Part shown: positions 35,601 through 43,198 of the stretch, in pieces
Layout of the letters: every line of letters starts with the position of its first letter
How positions within the stretch are numbered: position 1 is the first letter of the stretch
NCBI GenBank assembly: GCA_964596645.1
Contig: CAZQVB010000006.1
Coordinates: 91,186-155,185 of the forward strand
Length of the DNA: 64,000 nucleotides
Origin: CAVQEK01 sp964596645
GTDB lineage: Bacteria > Bacteroidota > Bacteroidia > Cytophagales > Cyclobacteriaceae
Direction of reading: 5' to 3'
The notes under the pieces: generated by a model
What the model saw: the letters and a program-made list of their open reading frames with translations, nothing else
What the model was told of the DNA's origin: nothing
The model's database searches: none
Made by a program: the position numbers and the translations under genes

Positions 35601-37541
35601 GATAATGCCGGTTGCGATGGCAATGATGGCATCATCAGCTTCAATATATCCGGCGGTGTGGCACCCATCTCTGTGACGCTCACGGATGCAGACGGCTTTC
35701 AGGTTGTTCAGACAGGCAATGGCTTTTTCCAATTCGAAAATCTATCGGAAGGGAAGTTCGTGTACGAGGTAGTGGAAGCTTCGGGATGCACGATCTTGTC
35801 GCCCGACTCTTTAGCGGTAGCAGTAGATTGCGGTGGCAATGTTTGCACAGACCTCATTGCTTCGGCGCACAGTTTTGAAGATGCCACCTGCGCTACCAAT
35901 CCCAATGGTAGAGCCATTGTAGATGTGACAGGAGGTGCCAGTCCTTATGAATATACCGTGGATGGCATTAGCTGGATACCATTTATTTCAGGAAATAAGA
36001 TAGACCGGTTGCCACCCAACGGCACGTACAACATCACCGTACGGCAAGATAGTGTGGCCACTTGCCGGGTAGATGTTGCCGTTTCCATCGATGGGCCACC
36101 GGCCATAGTGCTGGATGACCCCATAGTAACAGTACAGGAGGCCAGTTGTAACCTGAGCGATGGATCGGTACAGGTTGGTGCTATTTCTGGTGGCACAGGT
36201 GGCTACGACTACCAGCTGGATGGCGATTTTATCACCATGCCTGCAGACAGAATACTTGCCGGTCTGAAGGCTAGCATTCATACGTTGAGTGCCATCGATG
36301 ATGCAGGTTGCCGGGCCGATTTTGACTTTTCTGTACGTTCACCGGGCGCCATCATTGCCAGTGTGTCAGAAGTGCCGGTGCGTTGCACATCTATTTTCCT
36401 GAAGGCAGGTATTGAAGTCAATATTGATTTGGATGCCACAGATATTAGCGGACCTTATGAAATGGTGATAACACCGGAAAATCGGCCCGACGAGGATTCG
36501 GTCTATCAGATACCCGATGCCGGCCGACGCACAGTACTCCGGCTCGACAAAGGCTATTATGAAGTAACGGTACGATCAACCACAGAGCCGGGCTGTGCTT
36601 TCAACGAAACGGTGGCTTTGCTGGAAGGTGCATGGCCAGTAGACTTCGACATCATTGCACGCGATAGCGTGGTGAGCTGTCTCGGAGGTCAGGGCTCTGT
36701 CACCATCGGCAATTTCATTGGCGACTTGGATACCACTTTTGTTGTTCATCTATATCCGGCAGAGAGCTCCATACCAATCTTCACAGGCGAGTACAATTAC
36801 TTTGAAATAGAAAATGGCCTGACCATCGATGGTGACGATTTCCGCAACAATGAGTTCAAGGCAGGCATCTACTACATCAGGGTATTTCAAGATCAGGATG
36901 GGTGTAATGATGTAGAGGCCATTTCCGCACCGTTTATTATTTATGAACCGGAAGGCGTGCTTGGCTTTGAGGTGCTGGAGGATGGCGTTTCGCTGCCCGA
37001 TCAGCCGACGGGTTACATATTGGGGCAGGTGATTCCGAGTGGTGGCTCTCCGTATGAAGTGCTCATTCAACTGGAAGACCCGCTTTTTGAGCTCAGCGTG
37101 GCAGAAATTATCGCCTTCAATGAATCTAGGGAATGGGTGCAGGCATCACGCAGTGGTAATAATCAAAACTTGTTTCTGGTGGATCTGCAAGATTTGCCTG
37201 CGGGCACATATACTATCTACGTGCGTGATGTGTATGGCTGTGAGATTGCCATTGATTACGAAATAGGATATGACAATACAGTGTTCATACCCAATGTATT
37301 CACGCCAAACGACGATGGCTTCAACGATGCCTTCTACATCAGAAACCTGCCGGAGTCGGGCACGCAGATCGTGATCACGAACCGCACCGGAGTGTCTGTA
37401 TTCAAAACTGACAACTATACTACCGACAATCTCTGGGATGGAGGTGACGAGGCCGATGGCATTTACTTCTACTCCGTGAAAATGCCCAATGGCGACACCT
37501 ACAAAGGTTGGGTAGAGTTGTGGCGCGAGGTGCGGCCGTAG
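29682..37541 (+). CDS. Giant repeat adhesin with gliding-associated C-terminal domain (T9SS cargo)
   Basis: A 2619-residue cell-surface protein. It starts at GTG 29682 after a GGAGAA ribosome-binding-like sequence and has a signal peptide of about 26 residues (ending PVFA). SprB-like modules follow, then eight tandem repeats of about 74-77 residues (residues about 285-890), each with a WSGPGI core and a cysteine near FC. Next come Ig-like modules, a PKD domain (about 1056-1143, YDWSFG), a cohesin-like domain (about 1231-1368, VPVRVSDFVDFASMQF), more SprB-like repeats (about 1546-1870), and many cysteine-containing modules. The last 87 residues, VFIPNVFTPNDDGFND onward, are the gliding motility-associated C-terminal (type B) sorting domain used by the type IX secretion system. 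It is probably a gliding or attachment adhesin. It ends 5 bp from a convergent gene. Confidence 0.93.
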   Translation: MNNLKRILFFGVVMLFWSMSMQPVFAQCPIGPVTVSTTDVVCNGNNDGTLTISVNANGYAGNYEYSLVGIPASGALFILTHNTTDASYTFTGLRPATYIIAISPEVPCNNFNSLAIINEPPALTLTVDNVEANNVCVAPYDGSIAVTGAGGFGAITYSWTGPNGFTSSNEDITAIASGDYTVTATDQNNCTINQTINVPQVARSASFSYSGALFCKLDANPSPVLAPGALSGVFSSTAGLAIDPATGEIDLATSSTGNYTITNTLLAEGVCVQESATFNVQIVDNPDATIATQPAFCANDGVVVLTAASIGGVWSGPGITDPVTGSFDPSLANIGNNTITYTVTTGSCSAQDTEVILVNSIPDATIAATSPFCLNDAAVTLTAATSGGTWSGPGITAAGVFDPAAAGVGVHTITYTVTNANGCTGVDTEDVTVNPLPDATITTQPAFCANDAAVVLTAATAGGVWSGPGITDPATGAFDPTQAVVGNNTITYTVTTGGCSAQDSETIVVNAVPDATIAAQPAFCASDAAVVLTAATAGGVWSGPGITNPATGAFDPSLAAMGNNTITYTVTNANGCTSVDTEIIVINALPDATIATTAGFCLNDVAVTLTAATSGGIWSGPGISAAGVFDPAAAGVGVHTITYTVTNANGCTGVDTEDVTVNPLPDATITTQPAFCANDAAVVLTAATAGGVWSGPGITDPATGAFDPSMANIGNNTITYTVTNANGCAAVDTEIIIINALPDATIAAAGPYCLSDAAVTLTAATSGGTWSGPGITAAGVFDPAVANVGNHRITYTVASGSCVGVDSIEIDVFAEPTVNISSAGPFCESDGIQVLSATPAGGQWSGPGIVNTANGEFDPSVAGVGIHEIFYDITIGSCSDQGSFFVEVQSGPTLVVTDPSPVCSPGTIDITQPSVTAGSDPGTLSYWTDATATNPLANPTAISASGTYYIQLDNGTGCAPVQPVLVTITDLPVTSAISGNANPDCGEAGVVYSVTNTAGSVFNWSVPTDAVISAGQGTSSITVTFGNTNGAVSVTEENANGCVGAVVSSFISLQNCAFNIDFTADKTVVCVGEPVTFTDLSTGLSGSEDYDWSFGADATPVTSKLANPPAVTYATPGLKTVILEVTDGANSSIVTKSDYIEVVSQPTAVLAGNESSCAGVPVSLSVTASGTGPWNITYTDGTNNYNASFNTSPFSLTVAPLTSTTYSLVSVDDANCSGAVSGTGIVNIAPQAVVTLSVDDVDATPGGTALVPVRVSDFVDFASMQFTLRWNPTSLAFAGIENISLPLANFGTANVNAGSLTFQWSSDAMADTSMVDDQIIFAIRFTAGSAGCTDEAVTIAQAPPVPLALQVMDQAGCRANPTIINGSVQTLPAPPVPVANPVAICVNTPVPALSVTPNTAAGTVVSWYSDRAGNNMVSTGNSFTPVLNTAIAIDTTFYFSQNVPACGVSAIDSIVLRITAGPAGTSLASSDADNSICFGESVTFTASPGGQPRYQFFLNGASVQDGAGNQFVKADLADQDSLSLRVYDAAGCFAEATGLVTSVRQLVINYTATDITSCGAADGVITISSVTGASGTVQYNWQGPSITDPSLKDQSGLDVGTYTLTATDNGSGCSEQITVILSDPVSFTTAVNQSNVTTFGGADGSINLTVTGGTGPFTIAWTGPNGYTNSGANISNLSAGSYTATIEDMADGCTAIVNVNITEPAPGGGGLILDATKTDVTTCGAADGTINLTVQGSSGSYSVAWFGPNGFTASTQNLSGLPGGLYVATVRDLITGITAQWTVEILEPASFSINLAETGTSTCTGVDGSVQTTIVGGSGNFTYSWIGLFANAGFSASTRNLANLAPGFYRLRVQDNVSGCRDSAVVEIQLPASCGDPCSFNVSVSTDNVACPGDKDGEITLIVISGGSGFGNYFYKEDTSVLYRPFKGDFATNFKGRPQGRYSFVVKDTVTGCQDNAMASIGVGTNVIAIVDVDNAGCDGNDGIISFNISGGVAPISVTLTDADGFQVVQTGNGFFQFENLSEGKFVYEVVEASGCTILSPDSLAVAVDCGGNVCTDLIASAHSFEDATCATNPNGRAIVDVTGGASPYEYTVDGISWIPFISGNKIDRLPPNGTYNITVRQDSVATCRVDVAVSIDGPPAIVLDDPIVTVQEASCNLSDGSVQVGAISGGTGGYDYQLDGDFITMPADRILAGLKASIHTLSAIDDAGCRADFDFSVRSPGAIIASVSEVPVRCTSIFLKAGIEVNIDLDATDISGPYEMVITPENRPDEDSVYQIPDAGRRTVLRLDKGYYEVTVRSTTEPGCAFNETVALLEGAWPVDFDIIARDSVVSCLGGQGSVTIGNFIGDLDTTFVVHLYPAESSIPIFTGEYNYFEIENGLTIDGDDFRNNEFKAGIYYIRVFQDQDGCNDVEAISAPFIIYEPEGVLGFEVLEDGVSLPDQPTGYILGQVIPSGGSPYEVLIQLEDPLFELSVAEIIAFNESREWVQASRSGNNQNLFLVDLQDLPAGTYTIYVRDVYGCEIAIDYEIGYDNTVFIPNVFTPNDDGFNDAFYIRNLPESGTQIVITNRTGVSVFKTDNYTTDNLWDGGDEADGIYFYSVKMPNGDTYKGWVELWREVRP
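30533..32350 (+). repeat. Eight tandem coding repeats of 74-77 codons
   Basis: Eight repeats in the adhesin gene, each with NATI/PDATI at the start, a WSGPGI core and FDP. Two subtypes alternate (DPATGAFDP type and TAAGVFDP type) in an A-B-A-A-B-A-B order, followed by a more divergent eighth copy. A 236-bp stretch is identical between 30870-31105 and 31554-31789, a 684-bp offset equal to three repeats. Confidence 0.9.
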
Positions 37542-37546
37542 AGATG

Positions 37547-38566
37547 CTATAGAGACAAAAGGAACTTCATGGTGTCTATATTATCGGCATAGTCAAGTAT
37601 GCCTGGCGACTGCGCCTGACCAAAAGGCAGAGCATTACCGATACTGTCCATGTCAGAAACTATACACTGAATCTTTTCAGATTGCTGGTTGAGCTCGCTT
37701 TGTAACTGGGAAACTTCCTGGTAGTGCGCATAGTAAAGCACTGCAATAGGAGAGACCAGTCGGTCGGTTTCCTGAAACAGCACAAAGCCGTTGTCGAGAT
37801 GCGGTGATTGGTCTACGGCAAATATGGATTTGCTGTAAAAATAGTTGTTGGCGTATTTGTGATGGTCTATCAGGTGATTATAATGCTCGAGGTGTGGTAT
37901 GACAGCGCGTACATCCTGTGTATGTGGCAAGTATATTTTAGAAACATTGCGACAGCCTAATCCAAAATATTGAAACACATCATCGGATAGTGCCTTCAGC
38001 TGATCGTCACTTTCTTCCCCGTTCAGCACCGCCACAGACGTTCTGTTCTTTCGTATGATGTGCGGCACCTTCGAAAAATAATATTCAAAATAACGGGCGC
38101 TGTTGTCGCTGCCTGTGGCAATGATGGCATCATAAGATTTGAGCCGCTCTACAAATTGAATGCGATCGCCAAACCCCGGTTCAATATCTATCAGCTGTTG
38201 TGCTATGAAAGGAATGAGAATTTGATCATTCGAGCTGAGTTTAGCCTGCAGGCGATGACCGCTGAGCAGTACACATATAAAATCGTGTATGCCCACCATG
38301 GGTATGTTGCCGGCCATCACCACGCCCACGGTATGCACACGATTATATGTGGGCAATTCGGAATAGTCATCAATCCATTCCTTCATCTTCGTTTCATCGA
38401 GCAAGCGCAACAGGCCGTCGAATGCCAGATGAATATTGGGTAGGGTGAACCAGGGATTGTGTATCCGTGCTTTTTCAAACAGCTCTTCCTTATCGATCTG
38501 ATCGAGCTCTTTCAGCCTTTTGGCAAGGCTCAAAAATGATTCTACCCGTTTAATAAAATCCATCAT
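37547..38566 (-). CDS. LuxC-type acyl-CoA reductase family protein
   Basis: The 339-residue protein matches the acyl-CoA reductase (LuxC) superfamily found across Bacteroidota: VHTVGVVMAGNIPMVGIHDF near residues 77-95 for cofactor binding, and the catalytic-type cysteine in YFGLGCRNVSKIYLP (about residue 200). The reaction is reduction of a fatty acyl thioester to an aldehyde with NAD(P)H. It starts ATGATG, so the second codon is also possible. It is divergent from the [4Fe-4S] ferredoxin gene with about 100 bp between, a pairing I would expect to be functional. No lux genes are present, so luminescence is not implied. Confidence 0.85.
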   Translation of the reverse strand: MMDFIKRVESFLSLAKRLKELDQIDKEELFEKARIHNPWFTLPNIHLAFDGLLRLLDETKMKEWIDDYSELPTYNRVHTVGVVMAGNIPMVGIHDFICVLLSGHRLQAKLSSNDQILIPFIAQQLIDIEPGFGDRIQFVERLKSYDAIIATGSDNSARYFEYYFSKVPHIIRKNRTSVAVLNGEESDDQLKALSDDVFQYFGLGCRNVSKIYLPHTQDVRAVIPHLEHYNHLIDHHKYANNYFYSKSIFAVDQSPHLDNGFVLFQETDRLVSPIAVLYYAHYQEVSQLQSELNQQSEKIQCIVSDMDSIGNALPFGQAQSPGILDYADNIDTMKFLLSL

Positions 38567-38664
38567 TTATTAATAACTTTGATGCTTATATGCCGTTTTG
38601 AGTGCAAACATACAGTCTGACGGTCTGTTTTATTGTTAAAATTTCTAAAATAAATCGGTGAGTT

Positions 38665-39015
38665 ATGGCGATAATGATTACTGACGAGTGCATTAACTGC
38701 GGGGCTTGCGAACCCGAATGCCCCAATACTGCAATATATGAAGGCGGTGTGGAGTGGACGTGGGCTGGCGGCACGGCACTCGAAAAGGTAGAGTTGGAAG
38801 AGGGAGGCGAGGTAGACGCCCAGGAGCCGCAGGAGCCTATTTCTGATGAGTTTTACTACATAGTATCGCAAAAATGCACCGAATGTACAGGCTTTCATGA
38901 AGAGCCACAATGTGCCGCCGTGTGCCCTGTAGACTGCTGCATACCCGACCCCGATTGGGAAGAAACGGAAGAGGAGCTAATGGAAAAGAAATCCTGGCTA
39001 CACGGGGAAGGCTGA
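38665..39015 (+). CDS. Two-cluster [4Fe-4S] ferredoxin
   Basis: The 116-residue ferredoxin has cluster motif one as CINCGACEPECP (residues about 10-21) and motif two as CTECTGFHEEPQCAAVCP (about 72-89), with the long spacer inside motif two typical of the Bacteroidota and Allochromatium type. The middle section is acidic and unusually long. It would carry electrons at low potential in the cytoplasm. Divergent orientation with the acyl-CoA reductase suggests a shared control region. It is followed by a good terminator. Confidence 0.92.
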   Translation: MAIMITDECINCGACEPECPNTAIYEGGVEWTWAGGTALEKVELEEGGEVDAQEPQEPISDEFYYIVSQKCTECTGFHEEPQCAAVCPVDCCIPDPDWEETEEELMEKKSWLHGEG

Positions 39016-39028
39016 GATCGAGAATACT

Positions 39029-39052
39029 AACCTGCGTTGAGCAGGTTTTTTT
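39029..39052 (+). terminator. Terminator of the ferredoxin gene
   Basis: Stem AACCTGC / GCAGGTT with loop GTTGA (39029-39047), followed by seven T. It lies between the ferredoxin stop and the convergent DUF58 gene. Confidence 0.85.
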
Positions 39053-39072
39053 ATGGCCTGTCCTGCAGCATG

Positions 39073-39978
39073 TCAATACATCTTACTCCTTTTTATGAGA
39101 TAGGCCGACAATATTTTATCCACATCTTCGCTGATGTCGGCATCTATAAAATCGATCTTGAACTGGCCGCAGCGGAATTTTAAATCCTGTAGATATTGCT
39201 GCATTCTGGCCATATAAGCCTTCTTTACCTGGGCCGGATGCACCTTTAACCGCTCGCGCGTTTCCAGATCAATAAATTCATGCGGCCGGTCTTCAAAGTC
39301 AAAGTCAAATTCAGTTTGCGGGTCAGTGACATGAAAGAGCAATACCTCGTGGTGGTTGTGCTTTAGGTGATGAAGGGCCGTAAGTATTTCCTGCGTTTGA
39401 TCCTGATTGTCGAACATGTCGCTGAAAATGATGACCAATGACCGCTGATGAATCTTTTGGGCTATCTGATGAAGTACATCAGGAATGCTCGTGGCCTTAT
39501 GTTGGTGCGACTGGCCCAGCAGGCTTTCCAGATGGATCAGTAGCTTGTGCAGATGCGACTGTGTGGATTTTACCTGACTCTGATATTCTATGTCGCTGGC
39601 AAAAGTAGTGATGCCGACAGCATCGCGTTGCCGCTGAAGCAGATGAGCCAGTGTAGCGGCCGCCACCAGGCTGAAGGTGATCTTGCCATAGTTGCGCGTC
39701 GGGTAGTACATGGACGACGAGTTGTCGATCAGGATGTTGCACCGGAGGTTGGTTTCTTCTTCGTAGCGCTTGGTAAACAATCTGTCGGTACGGGCAAATA
39801 CTTTCCAATCAATATTTCGGGTGCTCTCACCCGTATTGTACAACCGGTGCTCGGCAAACTCTACCGAAAAACCGTGATAGGGGGATTTGTGTAAACCAGT
39901 GACGAACCCATCTACAAGCTGCCTGGCCAGCAACTCCAAATTTTTATTTTCTCTTATTTTTTGAAGATCAATTTTCAT
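39073..39978 (-). CDS. DUF58 domain-containing protein
   Basis: The 301-residue DUF58 protein has the family landmark NIDWKVFARTDRLFTKRYEEETN (near residues 38-60), followed by a von Willebrand-type A domain with a metal site of the DxSxS type (LIDNSSSMYYP). DUF58 proteins usually work with a MoxR AAA+ ATPase in assembling or activating periplasmic complexes. No MoxR or VWA-domain gene is beside it here. There is no membrane segment, so it is probably cytosolic. It is divergent from the PUR-like gene across a 340-bp AT-rich gap. Confidence 0.87.
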   Translation of the reverse strand: MKIDLQKIRENKNLELLARQLVDGFVTGLHKSPYHGFSVEFAEHRLYNTGESTRNIDWKVFARTDRLFTKRYEEETNLRCNILIDNSSSMYYPTRNYGKITFSLVAAATLAHLLQRQRDAVGITTFASDIEYQSQVKSTQSHLHKLLIHLESLLGQSHQHKATSIPDVLHQIAQKIHQRSLVIIFSDMFDNQDQTQEILTALHHLKHNHHEVLLFHVTDPQTEFDFDFEDRPHEFIDLETRERLKVHPAQVKKAYMARMQQYLQDLKFRCGQFKIDFIDADISEDVDKILSAYLIKRSKMY

Positions 39979-40318
39979 GTTGATGATGTAGAAGGAAAAT
40001 TAAGTGTGAATCTGAGCTGATTGGTAATACGCTGAATATTAAATGTGAATTTTTAAATGGCAGGATAACATGCCCCAAAGTTTTGGTAAAAGTACGATTG
40101 CATAACAGCTTTATGATCAGGCATACTCAATGAAAGAACCGAAATTTTTTAAAAAATAAAACTTTTGTTTTTTAGTATTGCTATGTCGAATTTGGCATTG
40201 TTTAGATTTCAATACAATAATTTGCAACAGATCGGCAGAATGTTTTACTTTAACTGGATTTGCATCCAACTGTCAGATCGTCGTTTTGATTGGACTATAA
40301 AACCAAACCATACACACA
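39979..40318. other. Intergenic region, 340 bp, between divergent genes
   Basis: AT-rich spacer between the DUF58 gene and the PUR-like gene, with no coding frame worth calling. A candidate promoter for the PUR-like gene (TTG 40222-40224, 21-bp spacer, TACTTTAA 40246-40253) lies near its right end. The rest has no recognised element. Confidence 0.5.
40222..40253 (+). promoter_or_regulatory. Possible promoter of the PUR-like gene
   Basis: TTG at 40222-40224, a 21-bp spacer, and TACTTTAA at 40246-40253 (one mismatch to TAnnTTTG), 65 bp before the GTG start. Confidence 0.35.
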
Positions 40319-40657
40319 GTGGAAGAGCATAAGGAAAACGGTAAAGCTGAAATTTATTCAAAAAGGGTGCGGGCAGGTAAGCGGACATACTTCTTCGACG
40401 TAAAGTCCACCAGGTCAAACGATTATTATCTGACCATTACAGAGAGCAAGCGGCGTTTTAAAGAGGATGGTTATTTTTATGAAAAACATAAAATATTTCT
40501 GTATAAAGAAGACTTCGACAAGTTCATAGAGGCGCTCACCAATACCCTCGATCATGTGAAAACCGAATTGTTGCCCGATGTGGACTTTGCACAATTTGAA
40601 AGAGCAGACGTGGAAGACGGCAACGGGCAGATGGACGATAAGTTGAACTGGGATTAA
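40319..40657 (+). CDS. DUF3276 / PUR-like nucleic-acid-binding protein
   Basis: The 112-residue protein of the DUF3276 family folds like the PUR repeats of eukaryotic Pur-alpha. The segments IYSKRVRAGKRTYFFDVKST (residues about 10-29) and YLTITESKRRF hold the basic and aromatic residues used for single-stranded nucleic acid binding. A helix with DFDKFIEALTNTLDHV follows, then an acidic tail. The start is GTG 40319. It is nearly universal in Bacteroidota; its biological role is unclear. Confidence 0.9.
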   Translation: MEEHKENGKAEIYSKRVRAGKRTYFFDVKSTRSNDYYLTITESKRRFKEDGYFYEKHKIFLYKEDFDKFIEALTNTLDHVKTELLPDVDFAQFERADVEDGNGQMDDKLNWD

Positions 40658-40731
40658 ATAGCACATATTTCCGATAATCACTCCGGCCCTTGATATTTTC
40701 GAGGGCTTCTTTTTTGCTCCAACACTACGCA

Positions 40732-41829
40732 ATGGAATTGTTTCGCAAGCCGCTTGTCTTCATCATATTGGCAGCCATCCTGTTTGTGCTGCTGAGTTGG
40801 TATTTTTCCAACATTTTCCTGTACATGGTTATTTCGCTGGTATTGGCCACCATACTTCGCCCACTGACCAACTACCTGGCCAATACCTATTTTCTAAAGT
40901 ACCGGGTGCCGCGTGTGCTGGCCGTCTTTGTATCATTTTTGGTGCTCATAGTATTTATCGGCTTGTTTGTCTTGCTGTTTCTGCCGCTGGTGTCGGAGCA
41001 GATAAAGATTTTTACCAACCTGGATTTTGACTCTATATTTTCCACCATCAGTGACCCAATGGAGCGCTTGGAGCTGTTTCTTGTAGAAAATGGCTGGACG
41101 AATGAGGAGCCCGGATTCATACGGCAAAACACCATAGAAGCATTCACCGGGCTGTTGAAGGAAGTCAATGTATCCATATTGCTTGAAAATATTCTTTCGC
41201 TCACGGGCAGCTTTTTTATAGGGTTGCTGGCCATTGTGTTCATCACCTTCTTTCTGCTTTATGAGAATGGCATCATCCGAAAAAAAATCATCAACATCAT
41301 TCCCAACCATTATTTTGAGGTATCGATCAGCGGGCTGTACAAAATAGAGCGCCTGTTGTCCAATTATTTACTGGGGTTGCTGTTGCAAATGACCGCCATC
41401 TTCAGCATTGCCTTCACCGGACTCACCATTTTCGGTGTCAAGTATGCGGCATCGATAGCACTGTTTGCGGCCATCATCAATCTGATACCCTACATGGGGC
41501 CTATTTTAGGTGCTACGTTCGGCATCATTGTGGGCCTATCGACCAGTAGTTCGGTCATCTTCGCTTCCAACGAGTACATATTATTGATAGTAAAAATCAT
41601 CTCTGTTTTTTCCGTAGTGCAGCTTGCCGACAATATTGTGTTGCAGCCATTCATCTTCTCGAAATCGGTGAAAGCCCATCCGCTGGAAATTTTTATTATT
41701 ATATTTGCCGGCGCTACGGTGGCCGGCATTCCCGGCATGATAGCCGCCATACCGGCCTACACCGTCATCCGGGTTTCTGTCATGGAAATATACCGGGGCT
41801 ATCGCAGTTACAGAATTTTTAAAATTTAG
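40732..41829 (+). CDS. AI-2E family transporter (membrane permease)
   Basis: The 365-residue polytopic protein of the AI-2E/PerM family has two N-terminal helices, a soluble charged stretch (about residues 100-150) and five or six further helices. The segment LIPYMGPILGATFGIIVG and the downstream DNIVLQPFIFSKSVKAHPLEIFI are family signatures. Some members export small molecules or Na+; the substrate here is unknown and an autoinducer role should not be assumed. ATG 40732 gives the conserved start. It lies 9 bp before ychF and so may be co-transcribed with it. Confidence 0.88.
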   Translation: MELFRKPLVFIILAAILFVLLSWYFSNIFLYMVISLVLATILRPLTNYLANTYFLKYRVPRVLAVFVSFLVLIVFIGLFVLLFLPLVSEQIKIFTNLDFDSIFSTISDPMERLELFLVENGWTNEEPGFIRQNTIEAFTGLLKEVNVSILLENILSLTGSFFIGLLAIVFITFFLLYENGIIRKKIINIIPNHYFEVSISGLYKIERLLSNYLLGLLLQMTAIFSIAFTGLTIFGVKYAASIALFAAIINLIPYMGPILGATFGIIVGLSTSSSVIFASNEYILLIVKIISVFSVVQLADNIVLQPFIFSKSVKAHPLEIFIIIFAGATVAGIPGMIAAIPAYTVIRVSVMEIYRGYRSYRIFKI

Positions 41830-41837
41830 GTTTCCAT

Positions 41838-42935
41838 ATGGGTTTAAAATGTGGAATAGTGGGTTTGCCCAACGTAGGCAAATCGACTCTTTTCAATGCA
41901 CTATCCTCAGCCAAGGCCGAGGCGGCCAATTTTCCTTTTTGTACAATTGAACCCAACATAGGTGTGATCACCGTGCCTGACGAGCGGCTTGATGAGCTCG
42001 CTGCATTGGTAAAGCCGGAAAAAACCCTGCCCACAGTGATTGAGTTTGTGGACATCGCCGGCCTGGTAAAAGGCGCCAGCAAGGGCGAGGGACTGGGCAA
42101 TAAATTTTTGGCCAACATCCGCGAAGTAGACGCCGTCATTCATGTGATCAGGTGCTTTGAAGATGAAAACATCACGCATGTAGCCGGCAAGGTAGATCCT
42201 GAAGGCGATAAAGCGGTGATCGATACAGAGCTGCAACTGAAAGATCTCGACACCATAGACAAGCGCATTGCCCGGGTAGAAAAAACTGCAAAAACAGGCG
42301 ATGCTGCCTCACGACGCGAATATGATGTGCTGAAAAAGTACCAATCGCATCTGGAAGCCGGCAAGAATGCGCGGACGCTGGAGGTGTCGGAAGAAGAAAA
42401 AAGCCTGGTCAGGGAATTGTTTCTGCTCACCGCCAAGCCGGTGATATACGTGGCCAATGTAGATGAGGACTCAATACACGAAGACAATGACCATGTGAAA
42501 ACACTGCGTATGTCCATCGGCGGCGAGCATGCAGAAGTGATACGCGTGTGCGGAGCGCTGGAATCGCAAATTGCTGAGTTCGACAATGAAGAAGAAAAAG
42601 CCATGTTTCTCGATGAATATGGTCTGAAAGAATCTGGCTTGAATTTATTGATACGGGCCAGTTATAATATCCTCAACCTAATCACCTATTTCACCGCCGG
42701 ACCCAAAGAGGTGCGCGCCTGGACCGTACAGAAAGGGTGGAAAGCACCCAAGGCGGCCAGCGTGATCCACACGGACTTTGAGCGCGGCTTCATAAGGGCA
42801 GAGGTCATCAAGTACAAAGATTATGTACACTACAAAACAGAGCAAGCGTGCAAAGAAGCTGGTAAACTGGCGGTGGAAGGCAAAGAATATGTAGTGGAAG
42901 ATGGCGACATCATGCACTTTCGATTCAATGTGTAG
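41838..42935 (+). CDS. ychF: Redox-regulated ATPase YchF
   Basis: The 365-residue Obg-family nucleotide-binding protein has P-loop GLPNVGKSTLFNAL (residues 8-21), the G2/G3 regions with the segment VDIAGLVKGASKGEGLGNKFL, and the altered G4 NVDED, which makes the family prefer ATP over GTP. A coiled-coil insert and a C-terminal TGS domain (AEVIKYKDY) follow. YchF binds the ribosome and responds to redox stress. The length matches the universal family. No nearby gene explains its regulation. Confidence 0.97.
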   Translation: MGLKCGIVGLPNVGKSTLFNALSSAKAEAANFPFCTIEPNIGVITVPDERLDELAALVKPEKTLPTVIEFVDIAGLVKGASKGEGLGNKFLANIREVDAVIHVIRCFEDENITHVAGKVDPEGDKAVIDTELQLKDLDTIDKRIARVEKTAKTGDAASRREYDVLKKYQSHLEAGKNARTLEVSEEEKSLVRELFLLTAKPVIYVANVDEDSIHEDNDHVKTLRMSIGGEHAEVIRVCGALESQIAEFDNEEEKAMFLDEYGLKESGLNLLIRASYNILNLITYFTAGPKEVRAWTVQKGWKAPKAASVIHTDFERGFIRAEVIKYKDYVHYKTEQACKEAGKLAVEGKEYVVEDGDIMHFRFNV

Positions 42936-43198
42936 AGCTTTTTAGAAAATTCGGCAGGAGTCGGTTTATTACGGTACAGCGATTTTTTCCATTGACTGCA
43001 CTTCTACAGGCATAAATCAAAATGAACTTTGTAAAGGCACGAATTTTTTCAAACGCTTATAACAAGAGCGGTAAAACAAATGAATTGGCTTTAGGTTTTA
43101 GTTCTTAATACATCACAACAACCATTGAGTATTGAGTGCGTAAGAGAGCCAACTGATTTTTTGTCAGTCATTTTTTTTCATCTTTAACATGTAAACCA

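Noticed and set aside
43152..43168. Short hairpin ACTGA / TCAGT before cas6 with a T-rich tail
   Set aside because: A 5-bp A/T-rich stem is too weak to call a terminator or a Cas6 target.
42936..43198. Searched for CRISPR repeats next to cas6
   Set aside because: No direct repeat with regular spacers is visible here or in any spacer of the window.
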